A DNA stretch of 64,000 nucleotides, from NCBI GenBank assembly GCA_937930305.1, contig CALGLE010000012.1, forward strand, positions 28,509 to 92,508. Reading direction: 5' to 3'. The stretch is from an uncultured Granulosicoccaceae bacterium. GTDB lineage: Bacteria > Pseudomonadota > Gammaproteobacteria > Granulosicoccales > Granulosicoccaceae. Below, one piece after another: positions 8,477 to 16,755 of the stretch (within the stretch, counting starts at the first letter, position 1; each line of letters opens with the position of its first letter). Under the pieces are notes generated by a model that saw only the letters and a list, made by a program, of their open reading frames with translations, ran no database searches and was not told the DNA's origin. A program made the position numbers and the translations under genes.

Positions 8477-9745
8477 ATGAATAGCCATCAATCGCCCGCC
8501 AGTTCACTTGAACAAACGCTTGCACAAGTGGTTCGAGAGGACTGGGGGCGAATGCTTGCAGCCTTAGTTGCCTCAATTCATGATTGGCAGCTTGCGGAAG
8601 ATGTTCTGCAAGACTCTGTGGCAAAAGCGCTGGTCGTTTGGAAGAAAGACGGTATTCCTGATTCGCCGATGGCCTGGCTAATTACCTCAGCCCGGCGCCG
8701 AGCCATTGATCACTTTAGACGTCATAAGCGCTTCAACGAGCTGGAGCCAGAACTCATTCGTTTTATAGAACTGCATGACACTCAATCGGATATGGATTTA
8801 GACGCGATCATTCCAGATAAACGACTTGAACTTATTTTTACGTGCTGTCACCCAGCACTTGAGCGAAAAACCCAAGTTGCTCTGACGTTACATACCTTAG
8901 GTGGGTTAACCACACCAGAAATTGCAGCTGCGTTTTTAGATAAACCCACAGCCATGGCGCAGCGCTTAGTACGGGCTAAGAAAAAAATATTAGCGGCAAA
9001 CATACCGTTTGAAATTCCGCCAGCTCACAAGCTGCAAGAACGGGTATCGGCCGTGCTTTCCGTTCTGTATCTCATCTTCAATGAAGGGTATGTGGCATCA
9101 AAAGGGGAGGCATTAACTCGCGGTGATTTAAGCGACGAATCCATTCGACTCACCCGAATAGTTTGGCAGCTACTACCTGAGGAGTGCGAAGTTGCAGGCT
9201 TACTGGCGTTAATGCTGCTGCACGATTCACGGCGTGATTGCCGCATAGATGAGCATGGGCAGATGATTTCACTGGAACATCAAAAACGCAGTGATTGGGA
9301 TCAAACTAAGATAAAAGAGGGCGTTGATTTAGTTAAGCTTACCTTAGCGAAACAACGAGTCGGCAGTTATCAAGTACAAGCGGCAATCAGCGCTGTACAT
9401 GCAGAATCAGCCTCTTGGCAGGCAACCGATTGGACGCAAATCCATGCCTTGTATGACGTGCTGCATAAGCTTCAGCCATCAGGCGTTGTGCGCGTGAACC
9501 AAGCGGTGGCCATGAGCTATGCGGTGTCTATTGAAGCTGCTTTGACCCTATTGAACGAAGTGGCGCAAGACCGGAGCATGCAAACCTATCAACCCCTCTA
9601 CGCAGCCCGTGCGGATATGCACCATCGATTGGGGAACGATTTGCAGGCCACACAGGATTTGCAAAAGGCCATTGAATACAGTGATAACGCGACGCATAAG
9701 CAATTTCTAGAACGTCGATTGATGGGAATTTCCTCCATCCAATGA
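8477..9745 (+). CDS. ECF42-type RNA polymerase sigma factor with C-terminal TPR-like extension
   Basis: A 422-residue extracytoplasmic-function sigma factor. Region 2 is at about residues 20-95 ([16 protein letters not shown], then [19 protein letters not shown]) and region 4 around 125-190 ([32 protein letters not shown]). The long C-terminal part (residues 200-420), which includes IFNEGY and repeated helix pairs ([23 protein letters not shown]), is the extension diagnostic of the ECF42 group, which lacks an anti-sigma factor. Family knowledge says it directs transcription of the adjacent DGPF gene. Its ATGA stop overlaps the start of the MOSC remnant, so the relic was once translationally coupled to it. 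No truncation is seen. Confidence 0.9.
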   Translation: MNSHQSPASSLEQTLAQVVREDWGRMLAALVASIHDWQLAEDVLQDSVAKALVVWKKDGIPDSPMAWLITSARRRAIDHFRRHKRFNELEPELIRFIELHDTQSDMDLDAIIPDKRLELIFTCCHPALERKTQVALTLHTLGGLTTPEIAAAFLDKPTAMAQRLVRAKKKILAANIPFEIPPAHKLQERVSAVLSVLYLIFNEGYVASKGEALTRGDLSDESIRLTRIVWQLLPEECEVAGLLALMLLHDSRRDCRIDEHGQMISLEHQKRSDWDQTKIKEGVDLVKLTLAKQRVGSYQVQAAISAVHAESASWQATDWTQIHALYDVLHKLQPSGVVRVNQAVAMSYAVSIEAALTLLNEVAQDRSMQTYQPLYAARADMHHRLGNDLQATQDLQKAIEYSDNATHKQFLERRLMGISSIQ

Positions 9746-9930
9746 GAACACTTAAGCAGCTACATAATACGTTGCCGCAAACCGGTTCTATGGAAGAAAT
9801 ATTAGACCCTGGTGGCTACAACGCGGTTAGAGGTCATGGTGGGCTAAGCGCTCGCGTCTTAACAAATGGTGAAAAATCCCTAGGTGACTCGGTTCGGCAG
9901 AATGAGTGTTTAGGTTTTGGGCCATCTTAA
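9742..9930 (+). pseudogene. MOSC-domain gene remnant with internal in-frame deletion
   Basis: The 62-residue product fuses the beginning and end of a MOSC-domain protein. Residues 1-16 ([16 protein letters not shown]) match the short N-terminal arm, and from residue 17 ([18 protein letters not shown]) to about 50 (GDSVR) match the closing part of the domain. In intact homologues of about 150 residues these pieces are separated by roughly 90-100 residues, which include the conserved cysteine just before the MEE segment; that cysteine is gone. The join, near base 9790, is in frame. MOSC proteins handle sulfur or molybdenum cofactors; this one should be dead. The ATGA overlap with the sigma gene shows the original operon structure survived. 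Confidence 0.72.
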
Positions 9931-10233
9931 GATGGGCTATTGGGACCATCTTAGGTTAGAGACATACTTGCTGTTTTCCGTAAAAAGCGGACGAAAAAAG
10001 GTTTGGCTGGTAGTCGGCTGTGGCCGGCGCCGTTCAGCGACCAAATTATGCAAATCTGTATGTCCGCTCAACAATATTCTAGCTGAGGAAACAGTGAATA
10101 GTATCGGTTTGGCGTTGGACTTACGATGATCCTGGATGTATGTTCTACAGATTGATAAAGAGGGTGGGTACAATGACGAACGCGCCAAGCCCTTCGTGCG
10201 TTGTAGACGCATTTTTTATGAATTAGGAAGTTT
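9931..10233 (+). other. 303-base intergenic stretch, no gene recognised
   Basis: No convincing coding sequence on either strand; the ORFs of the track here (9917-10129 +, 9937-10212 -) have no family-like features. The short repeat GACCATCTTA / GCCATCTTAAGATGGGC around 9920-9955 contains a small palindrome (CCATCTTAAGATGG, 9922-9935) overlapping the MOSC remnant end. TTAGGAAG ahead of 10234 is the ribosome binding site of the next gene. It may hold decayed sequence left by the event that damaged the MOSC gene. Confidence 0.5.
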
Positions 10234-10848
10234 ATGTCTAAAGACCGAATCGAAAGTTTAGAAGCACTATTGGCTTTGTACCCTGAGCCATTGGCAACTA
10301 GCGTGTCTAAAGAGCTATCAACGTTGAACGAGCTCTATTGTAAGATGATCAAAGCCGCTCCGTTTTTCACCATAGCCAGCATAGGCCCAGATGGTATGGA
10401 TTGCTCGCCACGAGGGGATACTCCCGGTTTTGTAGAAATTCTTAATGATAAGACCATAATCATTCCCGATCGCAGGGGCAACAACCGGCTGGATACGCTT
10501 AGAAATATTGTGGTTGATCCACGAGTGGCACTTTTATTTTTAATACCGGGTAAGGGTGAAACTTTGCGCTTAAATGGAAGCGCGTATTTGTCGAAGGACA
10601 AAGCACTACTTAATCGGTTTAAGGTGAACGGCAATGTGCCAATTAGCGCGATAGTGGTGGAAATTGAGCGGGTTTATTTTCAGTGTGCTCGCGCATTAAA
10701 ACGTTCTGGGTTATGGGATGCATCAAAACATGTTGACCCAAGCGGATTGCCAAGTGCTGGTGAAATGATTAAATCAGCGATTAAAGATTTCGATGACGAA
10801 GCTTACGATGAAGGCCTACAAGATAGGCAGTTGCGCACTTTGTATTGA
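10234..10848 (+). CDS. FMN-binding pyridoxamine 5'-phosphate oxidase-family (PPOX) protein
   Basis: A 204-residue split-barrel flavoprotein of the PPOX type. The core is at residues about 40-140: FFTIASIGPDGMDCSPRGD (strand pair with the phosphate-binding arginine), IPDRRGNNRLDTLRNI and VALLFLIPG, a pattern I associate with the MSMEG_1061-like branch rather than true PdxH. Start ATG 10234 has AGGAAG in good position. Likely binds FMN or a deazaflavin and reduces or oxidises a small molecule; the substrate is not evident. It stands alone, converging on the glycosyltransferase gene at 10864, at the right border of the accessory patch. Confidence 0.8.
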   Translation: MSKDRIESLEALLALYPEPLATSVSKELSTLNELYCKMIKAAPFFTIASIGPDGMDCSPRGDTPGFVEILNDKTIIIPDRRGNNRLDTLRNIVVDPRVALLFLIPGKGETLRLNGSAYLSKDKALLNRFKVNGNVPISAIVVEIERVYFQCARALKRSGLWDASKHVDPSGLPSAGEMIKSAIKDFDDEAYDEGLQDRQLRTLY

Positions 10849-10863
10849 CGATAATACTTAGAA

Positions 10864-11748
10864 TTAGCTCGGCTTCTGCGATTGCCGCAAGAACTTACGA
10901 AAGCCGCTAACTCGAGAATCATCCTTATAACGCCCTTTGGCCACATGACGAATACGCAGCAGGTTGTCGATCGGCACGGGTACGCCTTCATGGCCCAACA
11001 GATTTCTAAACACCGTGTCTTCGTAGGTTTTTCGCCAGCGAGTATCGGGTTGTTGATATAACTTCAAGTTACCGCAGTACCCCATACGTCGTGCCACATC
11101 CCCATGCACAATTTGAAAAGCGCCTTTCGCTTTGGTGATGGGGTTGGGGTGGAACATCGCAGGATCAATGGTTACCGGGCGGGGTTTGTTTAAACTCTGC
11201 GTCACCCATTCATGATCAGGTGGTAGCAGCTCGGTTATTTTTTCCCCATCGGGGAACAGTAACCCGACGCGTTGAGTTTTTAAGTGCGCTGCCAAACTGT
11301 CTAAACAGTTTTCGTTAAACATCAAATCACAATCGGCGAACCACACCCAATCGGCTTCTGTGGCCAAGGCCGCACGGTGTCGGCCGATGGCACGTCTGAA
11401 CAGTTCGGCTTTGGGAATAGCGATGGATCGCCAGATGACATTCGGTACCTTGCGTGCGGCGAAGTCTGCTGCTAAGTCGGCCGTTTCGGTATCGCTGTCG
11501 GCGTGGAATAGGGTGTGGGTGAGTGTTAGGTTTTTTGGGGGATAGTTTACCAATGAACTGAATTGGTAAATCGCTAAATGAGCGTATTGCCAGCAGTGGC
11601 TAACAATTTCTAGGTGGGGAGTGCCGGTAGGCTGAGTTAATTCATCTGTGGCCGGTGGCTTGGGCGCGTACCAATGCGCAGGTATCACGTTACCAACCAG
11701 TTTGGTGTAGTACTGATTACTTAACCACAAGAAAAGATCAGATCGCAA
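10864..11748 (-). CDS. GT-A fold glycosyltransferase, GT2-like
   Basis: A 294-residue protein with a nucleotide-sugar binding start (EIVSHCWQYAHLAIYQFSS) at about residue 45 and a metal-binding DxD motif in WFADCDLMF at about residue 155, followed by an acceptor-domain region ending with DNLLRIRHVAKGRY. These support a glycosyltransferase of GT-A fold acting on a surface glycan, with no signal peptide or membrane helix. It lies four bases downstream of the ABC ATPase stop on the same strand, so the two share a transcript, though they have no obvious functional link. Its donor and acceptor are unknown; the nearby Kdo genes hint at lipopolysaccharide. Confidence 0.65.
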   Translation of the reverse strand: MRSDLFLWLSNQYYTKLVGNVIPAHWYAPKPPATDELTQPTGTPHLEIVSHCWQYAHLAIYQFSSLVNYPPKNLTLTHTLFHADSDTETADLAADFAARKVPNVIWRSIAIPKAELFRRAIGRHRAALATEADWVWFADCDLMFNENCLDSLAAHLKTQRVGLLFPDGEKITELLPPDHEWVTQSLNKPRPVTIDPAMFHPNPITKAKGAFQIVHGDVARRMGYCGNLKLYQQPDTRWRKTYEDTVFRNLLGHEGVPVPIDNLLRIRHVAKGRYKDDSRVSGFRKFLRQSQKPS

Positions 11749-11752
11749 GGGA

Positions 11753-12820
11753 TTAAGATCTCAATTGCTCAAAAATCATTAAGTGATCAAGCTTTAAACG
11801 CACGCCAAACTGTTCACCCACGGCATGGTTATGATGTGAGGGGGCTAAACATAACAGCCGTGTGCTGCCCGGCATACGCAAGGTGTATAAATGGTCGGCA
11901 CCTCGAAAATCTTTTGCGATTACGGTGGCGCGAGTTGGGCTGGTGTCGTCGTGCAAGATGTCATCAGGTCGTACCAGTAGTTCAATTTGCGTACCCACTT
12001 CAAAACGGTTAGACAATTCCCCTTCGATGATGCCCAGCTCGGTTTGAATACGATTGTTCTCTAAGGTGTTGCCGCACACAAACACGCCCTCGCCAATAAA
12101 GTCGGCGACGAAGCGGTCTTGTGGCTTGTGGTAAAGATCATAGGCGTTGTCCCACTGACACAAACCGCCGTCTTTAATCACGCCGATGTGGTCTGCAATG
12201 GCAAAGGCTTCATATTGATCGTGTGTCACCAACATAGCGGTAATGCCATCGTGCTTAAGAATTTCTCGCACCTCATGCGCTAACTGCACACGGCGCTCAG
12301 TGTCTTGGCTGCTGAAGGGTTCGTCCAATAACAACACCGGGGGGCGAGGCGCCATCGCTCGTATCAAAGCCACCCGTTGTTGCTGGCCACCTGAGAGCTG
12401 ATGGGGGTAGCTGTTGGCATAACTTTGTAAGCCGACCAGCTCCAACAGTTCATCGACTCGTTGGGATACAACAGATTTTTTTGTTCCACGCATGCCAAAG
12501 GCCACATTACGACGCACATTCATGTGTGGAAATAGGGCGAGGTCTTGGAACACCATGCCAATACGGCGGTGTTCGGGGCTGGTTTGCTGCTTTTCTGTGG
12601 CCATCGTTTCGCCCGCGATGTGAATCGAGCCAGCACTGGGTGCTTGAAAGCCAGCAATGGTTCGCAGTAGAGTGGTTTTGCCACAGCCGCTAGGGCCCAA
12701 CAAACAGCCAATTTCACCTTCGGCTAAGGCAAAAGAGACATCACTAACCACGGGTACGCCACCCAGGGTCACGCTAATCTGGTTGAGTTCGAGTTGAGAA
12801 TTTGAAGCGTTATCGGCCAT
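11753..12820 (-). CDS. ABC transporter ATP-binding protein, FbpC/PotA type
   Basis: An importer ATPase with all motifs: Walker [11 protein letters not shown]-loop [12 protein letters not shown], signature [16 protein letters not shown], Walker [13 protein letters not shown] and the switch His in VTHD. The C-terminal third (ELLVRPDDI) is a TOBE domain, as in ATPases for iron(III), sulfate, spermidine or thiamine uptake. The ORF extends to GTG 12862; I prefer ATG 12820, eight residues before the conserved LELNQISV, but neither start has a clear ribosome binding site. No permease or binding protein lies nearby, so it must pair with distant components or be an orphan. The gene diverges from glnE, and the extended start would lie only 13 bases from glnE's ATG. 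Confidence 0.87.
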   Translation of the reverse strand: MADNASNSQLELNQISVTLGGVPVVSDVSFALAEGEIGCLLGPSGCGKTTLLRTIAGFQAPSAGSIHIAGETMATEKQQTSPEHRRIGMVFQDLALFPHMNVRRNVAFGMRGTKKSVVSQRVDELLELVGLQSYANSYPHQLSGGQQQRVALIRAMAPRPPVLLLDEPFSSQDTERRVQLAHEVREILKHDGITAMLVTHDQYEAFAIADHIGVIKDGGLCQWDNAYDLYHKPQDRFVADFIGEGVFVCGNTLENNRIQTELGIIEGELSNRFEVGTQIELLVRPDDILHDDTSPTRATVIAKDFRGADHLYTLRMPGSTRLLCLAPSHHNHAVGEQFGVRLKLDHLMIFEQLRS

Positions 12821-12875
12821 GGGTGAATGATAGCGGATCGGTGCGTGTTCTCGGTGGCTCACTACACTTCACATT

Positions 12876-15686
12876 ATGGTTGACATCACAGACAAGCAAT
12901 CTCAAATCGCCGAATCGCACTGGCAGCGCCTGTTCGGGCTCAGCCCATACTGTCTTTGGGTGTCAGAGCGCTTTGGGCGCGAGCCTGTCGCCCCCATCTG
13001 TGCCGATGCCCAGACGTTACAAGACACCCTGAATCAGCTTTGGGAGTCAGCCCAGAAGCAGGGCAATGCTTCAGGGGCTGCGTCAGCGTCGCTTGGCGTA
13101 TCGGATGCGGATCGATTGAACGCCCAGCAACAGCTTATTCGTCGATTTCGTCACACCCAGATGCTGCACATTTTGGAAGCCGATCTCGAACAGCGGGTGG
13201 CACTGACTCAAACCCTGCAAAGCTTATCGGCGCTGGCAAAAGCTTGCCTTCAAGCCGCGGTTGCCTGGTCTGAGACGGCCTTGCAGGATCGATACGGTCA
13301 GGCTCACGATAGGGACGGGTTACCGGTGCATTTGTTGGTCATCGGCATGGGGAAATTGGGCGGCCAAGAACTGAATGTGTCTTCTGATATCGATCTGATA
13401 TTCGCGTTTCGCCAAAACGGAGAAACCACCGGCCCCAAAGTGATCGAAACCGCTGAGTGGTGTCGTCGGGTTGCGCAGCGCACCACCCAAGTGTTGCACG
13501 CCAACACCGAAGATGGCATTTGTTACCGCGTGGACACGCGTTTGCGTCCCTTTGGTGACAGTGGCCCCTTAGTAATGTCGTTTGATGGCATGGAGCATTA
13601 TTACCTCACGCAGGCGAGAAACTGGGAACGCTATGCCATGGTGAAAGCTGCGGTTATGGCAGGTACGAGTGAGGATGCAGCCGGATGGCAGGAGCTGATA
13701 AAACCCTTTGTGTTTCGGCGCTATTTAGATTATTCCACCATTGAATCGTTGGCCGAACTCAAACAAAAAATCAACACCAACTTACAAAGCAAAGAAGCCA
13801 ACCGTGCGTCGAGTACTTGGAATGTAAAACTGGGCCACGGCGGCATTCGTGAAATTGAATTTATCGTGCAATCGTTTCAGTTAGTGCGCGGCGGGCGTGA
13901 GCCAGAATTACAGGGCCAAGAACTGTTGCCTACTTTAGGTGCGTTGGCGAAAAATTCGTTAATCAGTAAGCAAGATGAAACAGCGCTGTATGAAGCGTAC
14001 GTTTTTTTACGCCGGACTGAGAACGCCCTGCAATCGTTTCGTGATCAACAAGTGCACACCTTGCCAAAGAGCGAAGAAGATCAAACGCGATTGGTTGATT
14101 GGATGGGCTATGCCGATTGGGCGTCATTCGATACCGATTTACAGGCACATCGAAAAGAGGTGATTGCGCGTTTTGACGATGTATTTCGAATCGATGATGA
14201 CGAAGCCGCTGCAGTAAACGATCTCAGTGATCAGTTGGCATCGCACAAAATTCCTGTTAACGATGCGCTACAAGCCTCGTTGACGGAAGTAACGGCTGGG
14301 ACTTTGTATCAGCGTTTAACAGCGAACGCTCAGCGCCGCATCGATCGCATCATTCCCACAATGATTGCCTTGTGCGCTGAAGAGGATGCACCGGACGAAA
14401 GTTTGTCGCGCTGTCTTTCCTTGGTGCGGGTGGTGGCTGGGCGCAGTGGTTATTTACAAGTGCTGATTGAACAGCCTGCGGCGTTACAGCGCTTGGTGCA
14501 CGTATTGTCACGCAGCCGATGGATAACCGATTTCATTACCAAGCACCCCATCGTCATTGATGAGTTATTGGTGCATTCCTCGGTGGAGGATTTCCCCAGC
14601 CGGCAGCAATTGTGGGAGCGAGCCAAGAAAGAGTGTGCTCGTGTGGCGGATGATGACCTAGATGTACAAATGGATGCCATGCGTCAATTTCAAAAAGCTC
14701 ATGAATGTCGAGTGGCGGTGGCGGAATTAACCGATGACTTACCACTGATGCGAGTCAGTGACCAGTTAACTTGGTTGGCCGAAAGTGTGCTGGGTGCGGT
14801 GATGCTCTTAGTGGAAGCTGCGTTGTCCAAAGTACATGGCTGTCCGCATTTTGATGATGAAGGCATAACGCACGCGGCCTCGGTTGGGGTGGTGGCTTAT
14901 GGCAAGCTGGGCGGGTTGGAACTGGCCCATGGTTCAGATTTGGACGTGGTGTTTGTGCACAACAGTCGTGGGCAATCGCAAATGACCGACGGTGAACGGC
15001 CCATTCCTAATACACAATACTACGCGCGTCTGGCGCAACGTGTGGTGAGCTTCATGACCACCTTGACACCTGCGGGCACCTTGTACGAAATGGATCTTAG
15101 ACTGCGGCCCAACGGCAGTTCGGGTGTCTTGGTCACTGGCATCGAAGCGTTTGAGCGTTACCAGCTCGATTCTGCGTGGACTTGGGAGCATCAGGCTTTG
15201 TCACGCGCTCGAATGGTCTATGGCCCCGATTCTTTGGTGGATCAATTCGAGCAGGTTAGAAAAAGCGTGCTTGGGCAAGAACGGAACTTGCCCGAGTTGC
15301 AAGCGGAAGTTCGGGATATGCGCCAGCGTATGCGCAAACACTTGGGCTCGGAAGTATTGAGTGAAGAGATCGATTTAAAGCAAGATGCAGGTGGGCTGGC
15401 CGATGTTGAGTTCATCGTCCAATATTTGGTGTTGGCACACGCAGCCAAACACCCTGAATTGATTGAATTCACGGATAATATCCGTCTGTTAGAGGCTGCA
15501 ACCCAGGTCCAAGTATTGGATGAGCGTTCGGGGGCACAGCTTAAAGAGCATTATGTCGCTTACCGAACCCTGGTTCATCGTCAGGCATTGCAGGGGCAAG
15601 GTAAGCGTTTGATTGAAGATGCTGAGCTTGCTCAGCGCCGTCAGGATGTGCAGGCCATTTGGCAGCATGTGTTGGACATAGACTAA
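12876..15686 (+). CDS. glnE: glutamine synthetase adenylyltransferase/adenylyl-removing enzyme GlnE
   Basis: A 936-residue two-headed enzyme. The N-terminal nucleotidyltransferase half carries GMGKLGGQELNVSSDIDLIF (about residue 155), the deadenylylating site, and the C-terminal half carries AYGKLGGLELAHGSDLDVVF (about residue 675), the adenylylating site; both keep the paired aspartates. Each is followed by a GlnD-PII helical region (GGIREIEFIVQ and GGLADVEFIVQYLV). Length matches the family. It controls glutamine synthetase activity in response to PII. It diverges from the ABC gene and is followed 17 bases on by a zinc-finger gene, as in pseudomonads where glnE leads into an LPS block; ilvE, often between them, is absent. 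Confidence 0.97.
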   Translation: MVDITDKQSQIAESHWQRLFGLSPYCLWVSERFGREPVAPICADAQTLQDTLNQLWESAQKQGNASGAASASLGVSDADRLNAQQQLIRRFRHTQMLHILEADLEQRVALTQTLQSLSALAKACLQAAVAWSETALQDRYGQAHDRDGLPVHLLVIGMGKLGGQELNVSSDIDLIFAFRQNGETTGPKVIETAEWCRRVAQRTTQVLHANTEDGICYRVDTRLRPFGDSGPLVMSFDGMEHYYLTQARNWERYAMVKAAVMAGTSEDAAGWQELIKPFVFRRYLDYSTIESLAELKQKINTNLQSKEANRASSTWNVKLGHGGIREIEFIVQSFQLVRGGREPELQGQELLPTLGALAKNSLISKQDETALYEAYVFLRRTENALQSFRDQQVHTLPKSEEDQTRLVDWMGYADWASFDTDLQAHRKEVIARFDDVFRIDDDEAAAVNDLSDQLASHKIPVNDALQASLTEVTAGTLYQRLTANAQRRIDRIIPTMIALCAEEDAPDESLSRCLSLVRVVAGRSGYLQVLIEQPAALQRLVHVLSRSRWITDFITKHPIVIDELLVHSSVEDFPSRQQLWERAKKECARVADDDLDVQMDAMRQFQKAHECRVAVAELTDDLPLMRVSDQLTWLAESVLGAVMLLVEAALSKVHGCPHFDDEGITHAASVGVVAYGKLGGLELAHGSDLDVVFVHNSRGQSQMTDGERPIPNTQYYARLAQRVVSFMTTLTPAGTLYEMDLRLRPNGSSGVLVTGIEAFERYQLDSAWTWEHQALSRARMVYGPDSLVDQFEQVRKSVLGQERNLPELQAEVRDMRQRMRKHLGSEVLSEEIDLKQDAGGLADVEFIVQYLVLAHAAKHPELIEFTDNIRLLEAATQVQVLDERSGAQLKEHYVAYRTLVHRQALQGQGKRLIEDAELAQRRQDVQAIWQHVLDID

Positions 15687-15703
15687 AAAACGAATCATTC
15701 ATC

Positions 15704-15910
15704 ATGAAACAATCTGAATCTGAAGCCGTTGTCTTGGTAACGCGTGATCAACTCCCCATGCATTGCCCGCCGCCCGATTCATCCCTGTGGGACAGCCATC
15801 CACGTGTGTATATTCCACTGGAGGATTCTAGCGAAGCCAGCTGTTCTTATTGCGGTACCCGATTTAAGCTCGTGGACGACGATTCACCCGACGCAGGCTC
15901 GAACACCTAG
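15704..15910 (+). CDS. small CHCC zinc-finger domain protein
   Basis: I use ATG 15704 rather than the overlapping earlier start at 15659 because the family begins just here. The 68-residue product shows the zinc pattern Cys (MHCPPP), His (DSHPRVYIPLE) and the pair CSYCG, as in the zinc-finger CHCC family related to NDUFS6. Such genes commonly sit between glnE/ilvE and the LPS core genes in gammaproteobacteria. Its biochemical role is unknown. It starts 17 bases after glnE and ends 29 bases before kdkA, all in one direction. Confidence 0.8.
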   Translation: MKQSESEAVVLVTRDQLPMHCPPPDSSLWDSHPRVYIPLEDSSEASCSYCGTRFKLVDDDSPDAGSNT

Positions 15911-15939
15911 TCGAGTGGGTTAGGGATTCGAACAGTTCG

Positions 15940-16707
15940 ATGTTATTAGGACAAAACAACATCATCTCGATCGGTGATACCCAATCCGATCGCTACTGGC
16001 AGCATTTGAAGGACGTGCAGCCCAGTTTTGATAGCCATTACTTCAGTAATCAATGGTTGGAAAGCGCATCGGCCGTGATTGGCTCGGCAGCAGCTGGGCG
16101 TGGCAATACCCAAATCCTATCTTTGGAAGGGCAAGAACTGGTATTGCGGCATTACCGGCGGGGTGGGTACATCAGTAAAGTATCTGAAGATCGCTATTTA
16201 TGGACGGGGCTCGATTCGGCCCGACCTTTTCACGAACTCGCCATTTTGGCGCATTTGTTTGAACTGAAATTGCCCGTGCCTCGCCCCTATGCGGCAGAAG
16301 TGGTACGAAATGGCGCTAGCTACAGCGGCAGCTTACTCACCTACCGCTTGCCGGGTTTAACCCTGGCTGAAGCGTTTGTGCAAAACAAAATGACCCCCGA
16401 TCTATGGCATCGAATTGGAGCATCCGTGCGACTGTTTCACAAACAAGGTATTTGCCACGCCGACCTAAACGCACACAACATTTTGATTCGAACCGAATTG
16501 CCCACCATCGATGAAACGACGGTGGCTATTTTAGATTTTGACCGAGCCGCCATTAAAGATCCTGCTCAGAACGATTGGCAGCACAAGGTGCTCACCCGTT
16601 TGCAACGCTCGTTATTAAAAATTGCAGCGAAGCATAAATTGGGGTTACTGGAAATCGAGTGGCAAACCGTTCTAGACGGTGCGCACGATAAGGCCAGAGT
16701 GGTATAA
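15940..16707 (+). CDS. kdkA: 3-deoxy-D-manno-octulosonic acid kinase KdkA
   Basis: A 255-residue small-molecule kinase of the Kdo kinase/WaaP superfamily. The eukaryotic-like kinase motifs are present: VLRHYRRGG (glycine/basic substrate region), catalytic loop ICHADLNAHNILI (about residue 170) and metal-binding LDFDRAAI. It phosphorylates Kdo on lipid A in the cytoplasm, which matches the waaA gene converging on it from the other strand 48 bases away. KdkA is usual in organisms whose core carries one phosphorylated Kdo. Start ATG 15940. Confidence 0.9.
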   Translation: MLLGQNNIISIGDTQSDRYWQHLKDVQPSFDSHYFSNQWLESASAVIGSAAAGRGNTQILSLEGQELVLRHYRRGGYISKVSEDRYLWTGLDSARPFHELAILAHLFELKLPVPRPYAAEVVRNGASYSGSLLTYRLPGLTLAEAFVQNKMTPDLWHRIGASVRLFHKQGICHADLNAHNILIRTELPTIDETTVAILDFDRAAIKDPAQNDWQHKVLTRLQRSLLKIAAKHKLGLLEIEWQTVLDGAHDKARVV

Positions 16708-16755
16708 GCGGTTAAGGCTCTTCATCGGTTTTGCGTTGTGAAGGTAATGGATCTT

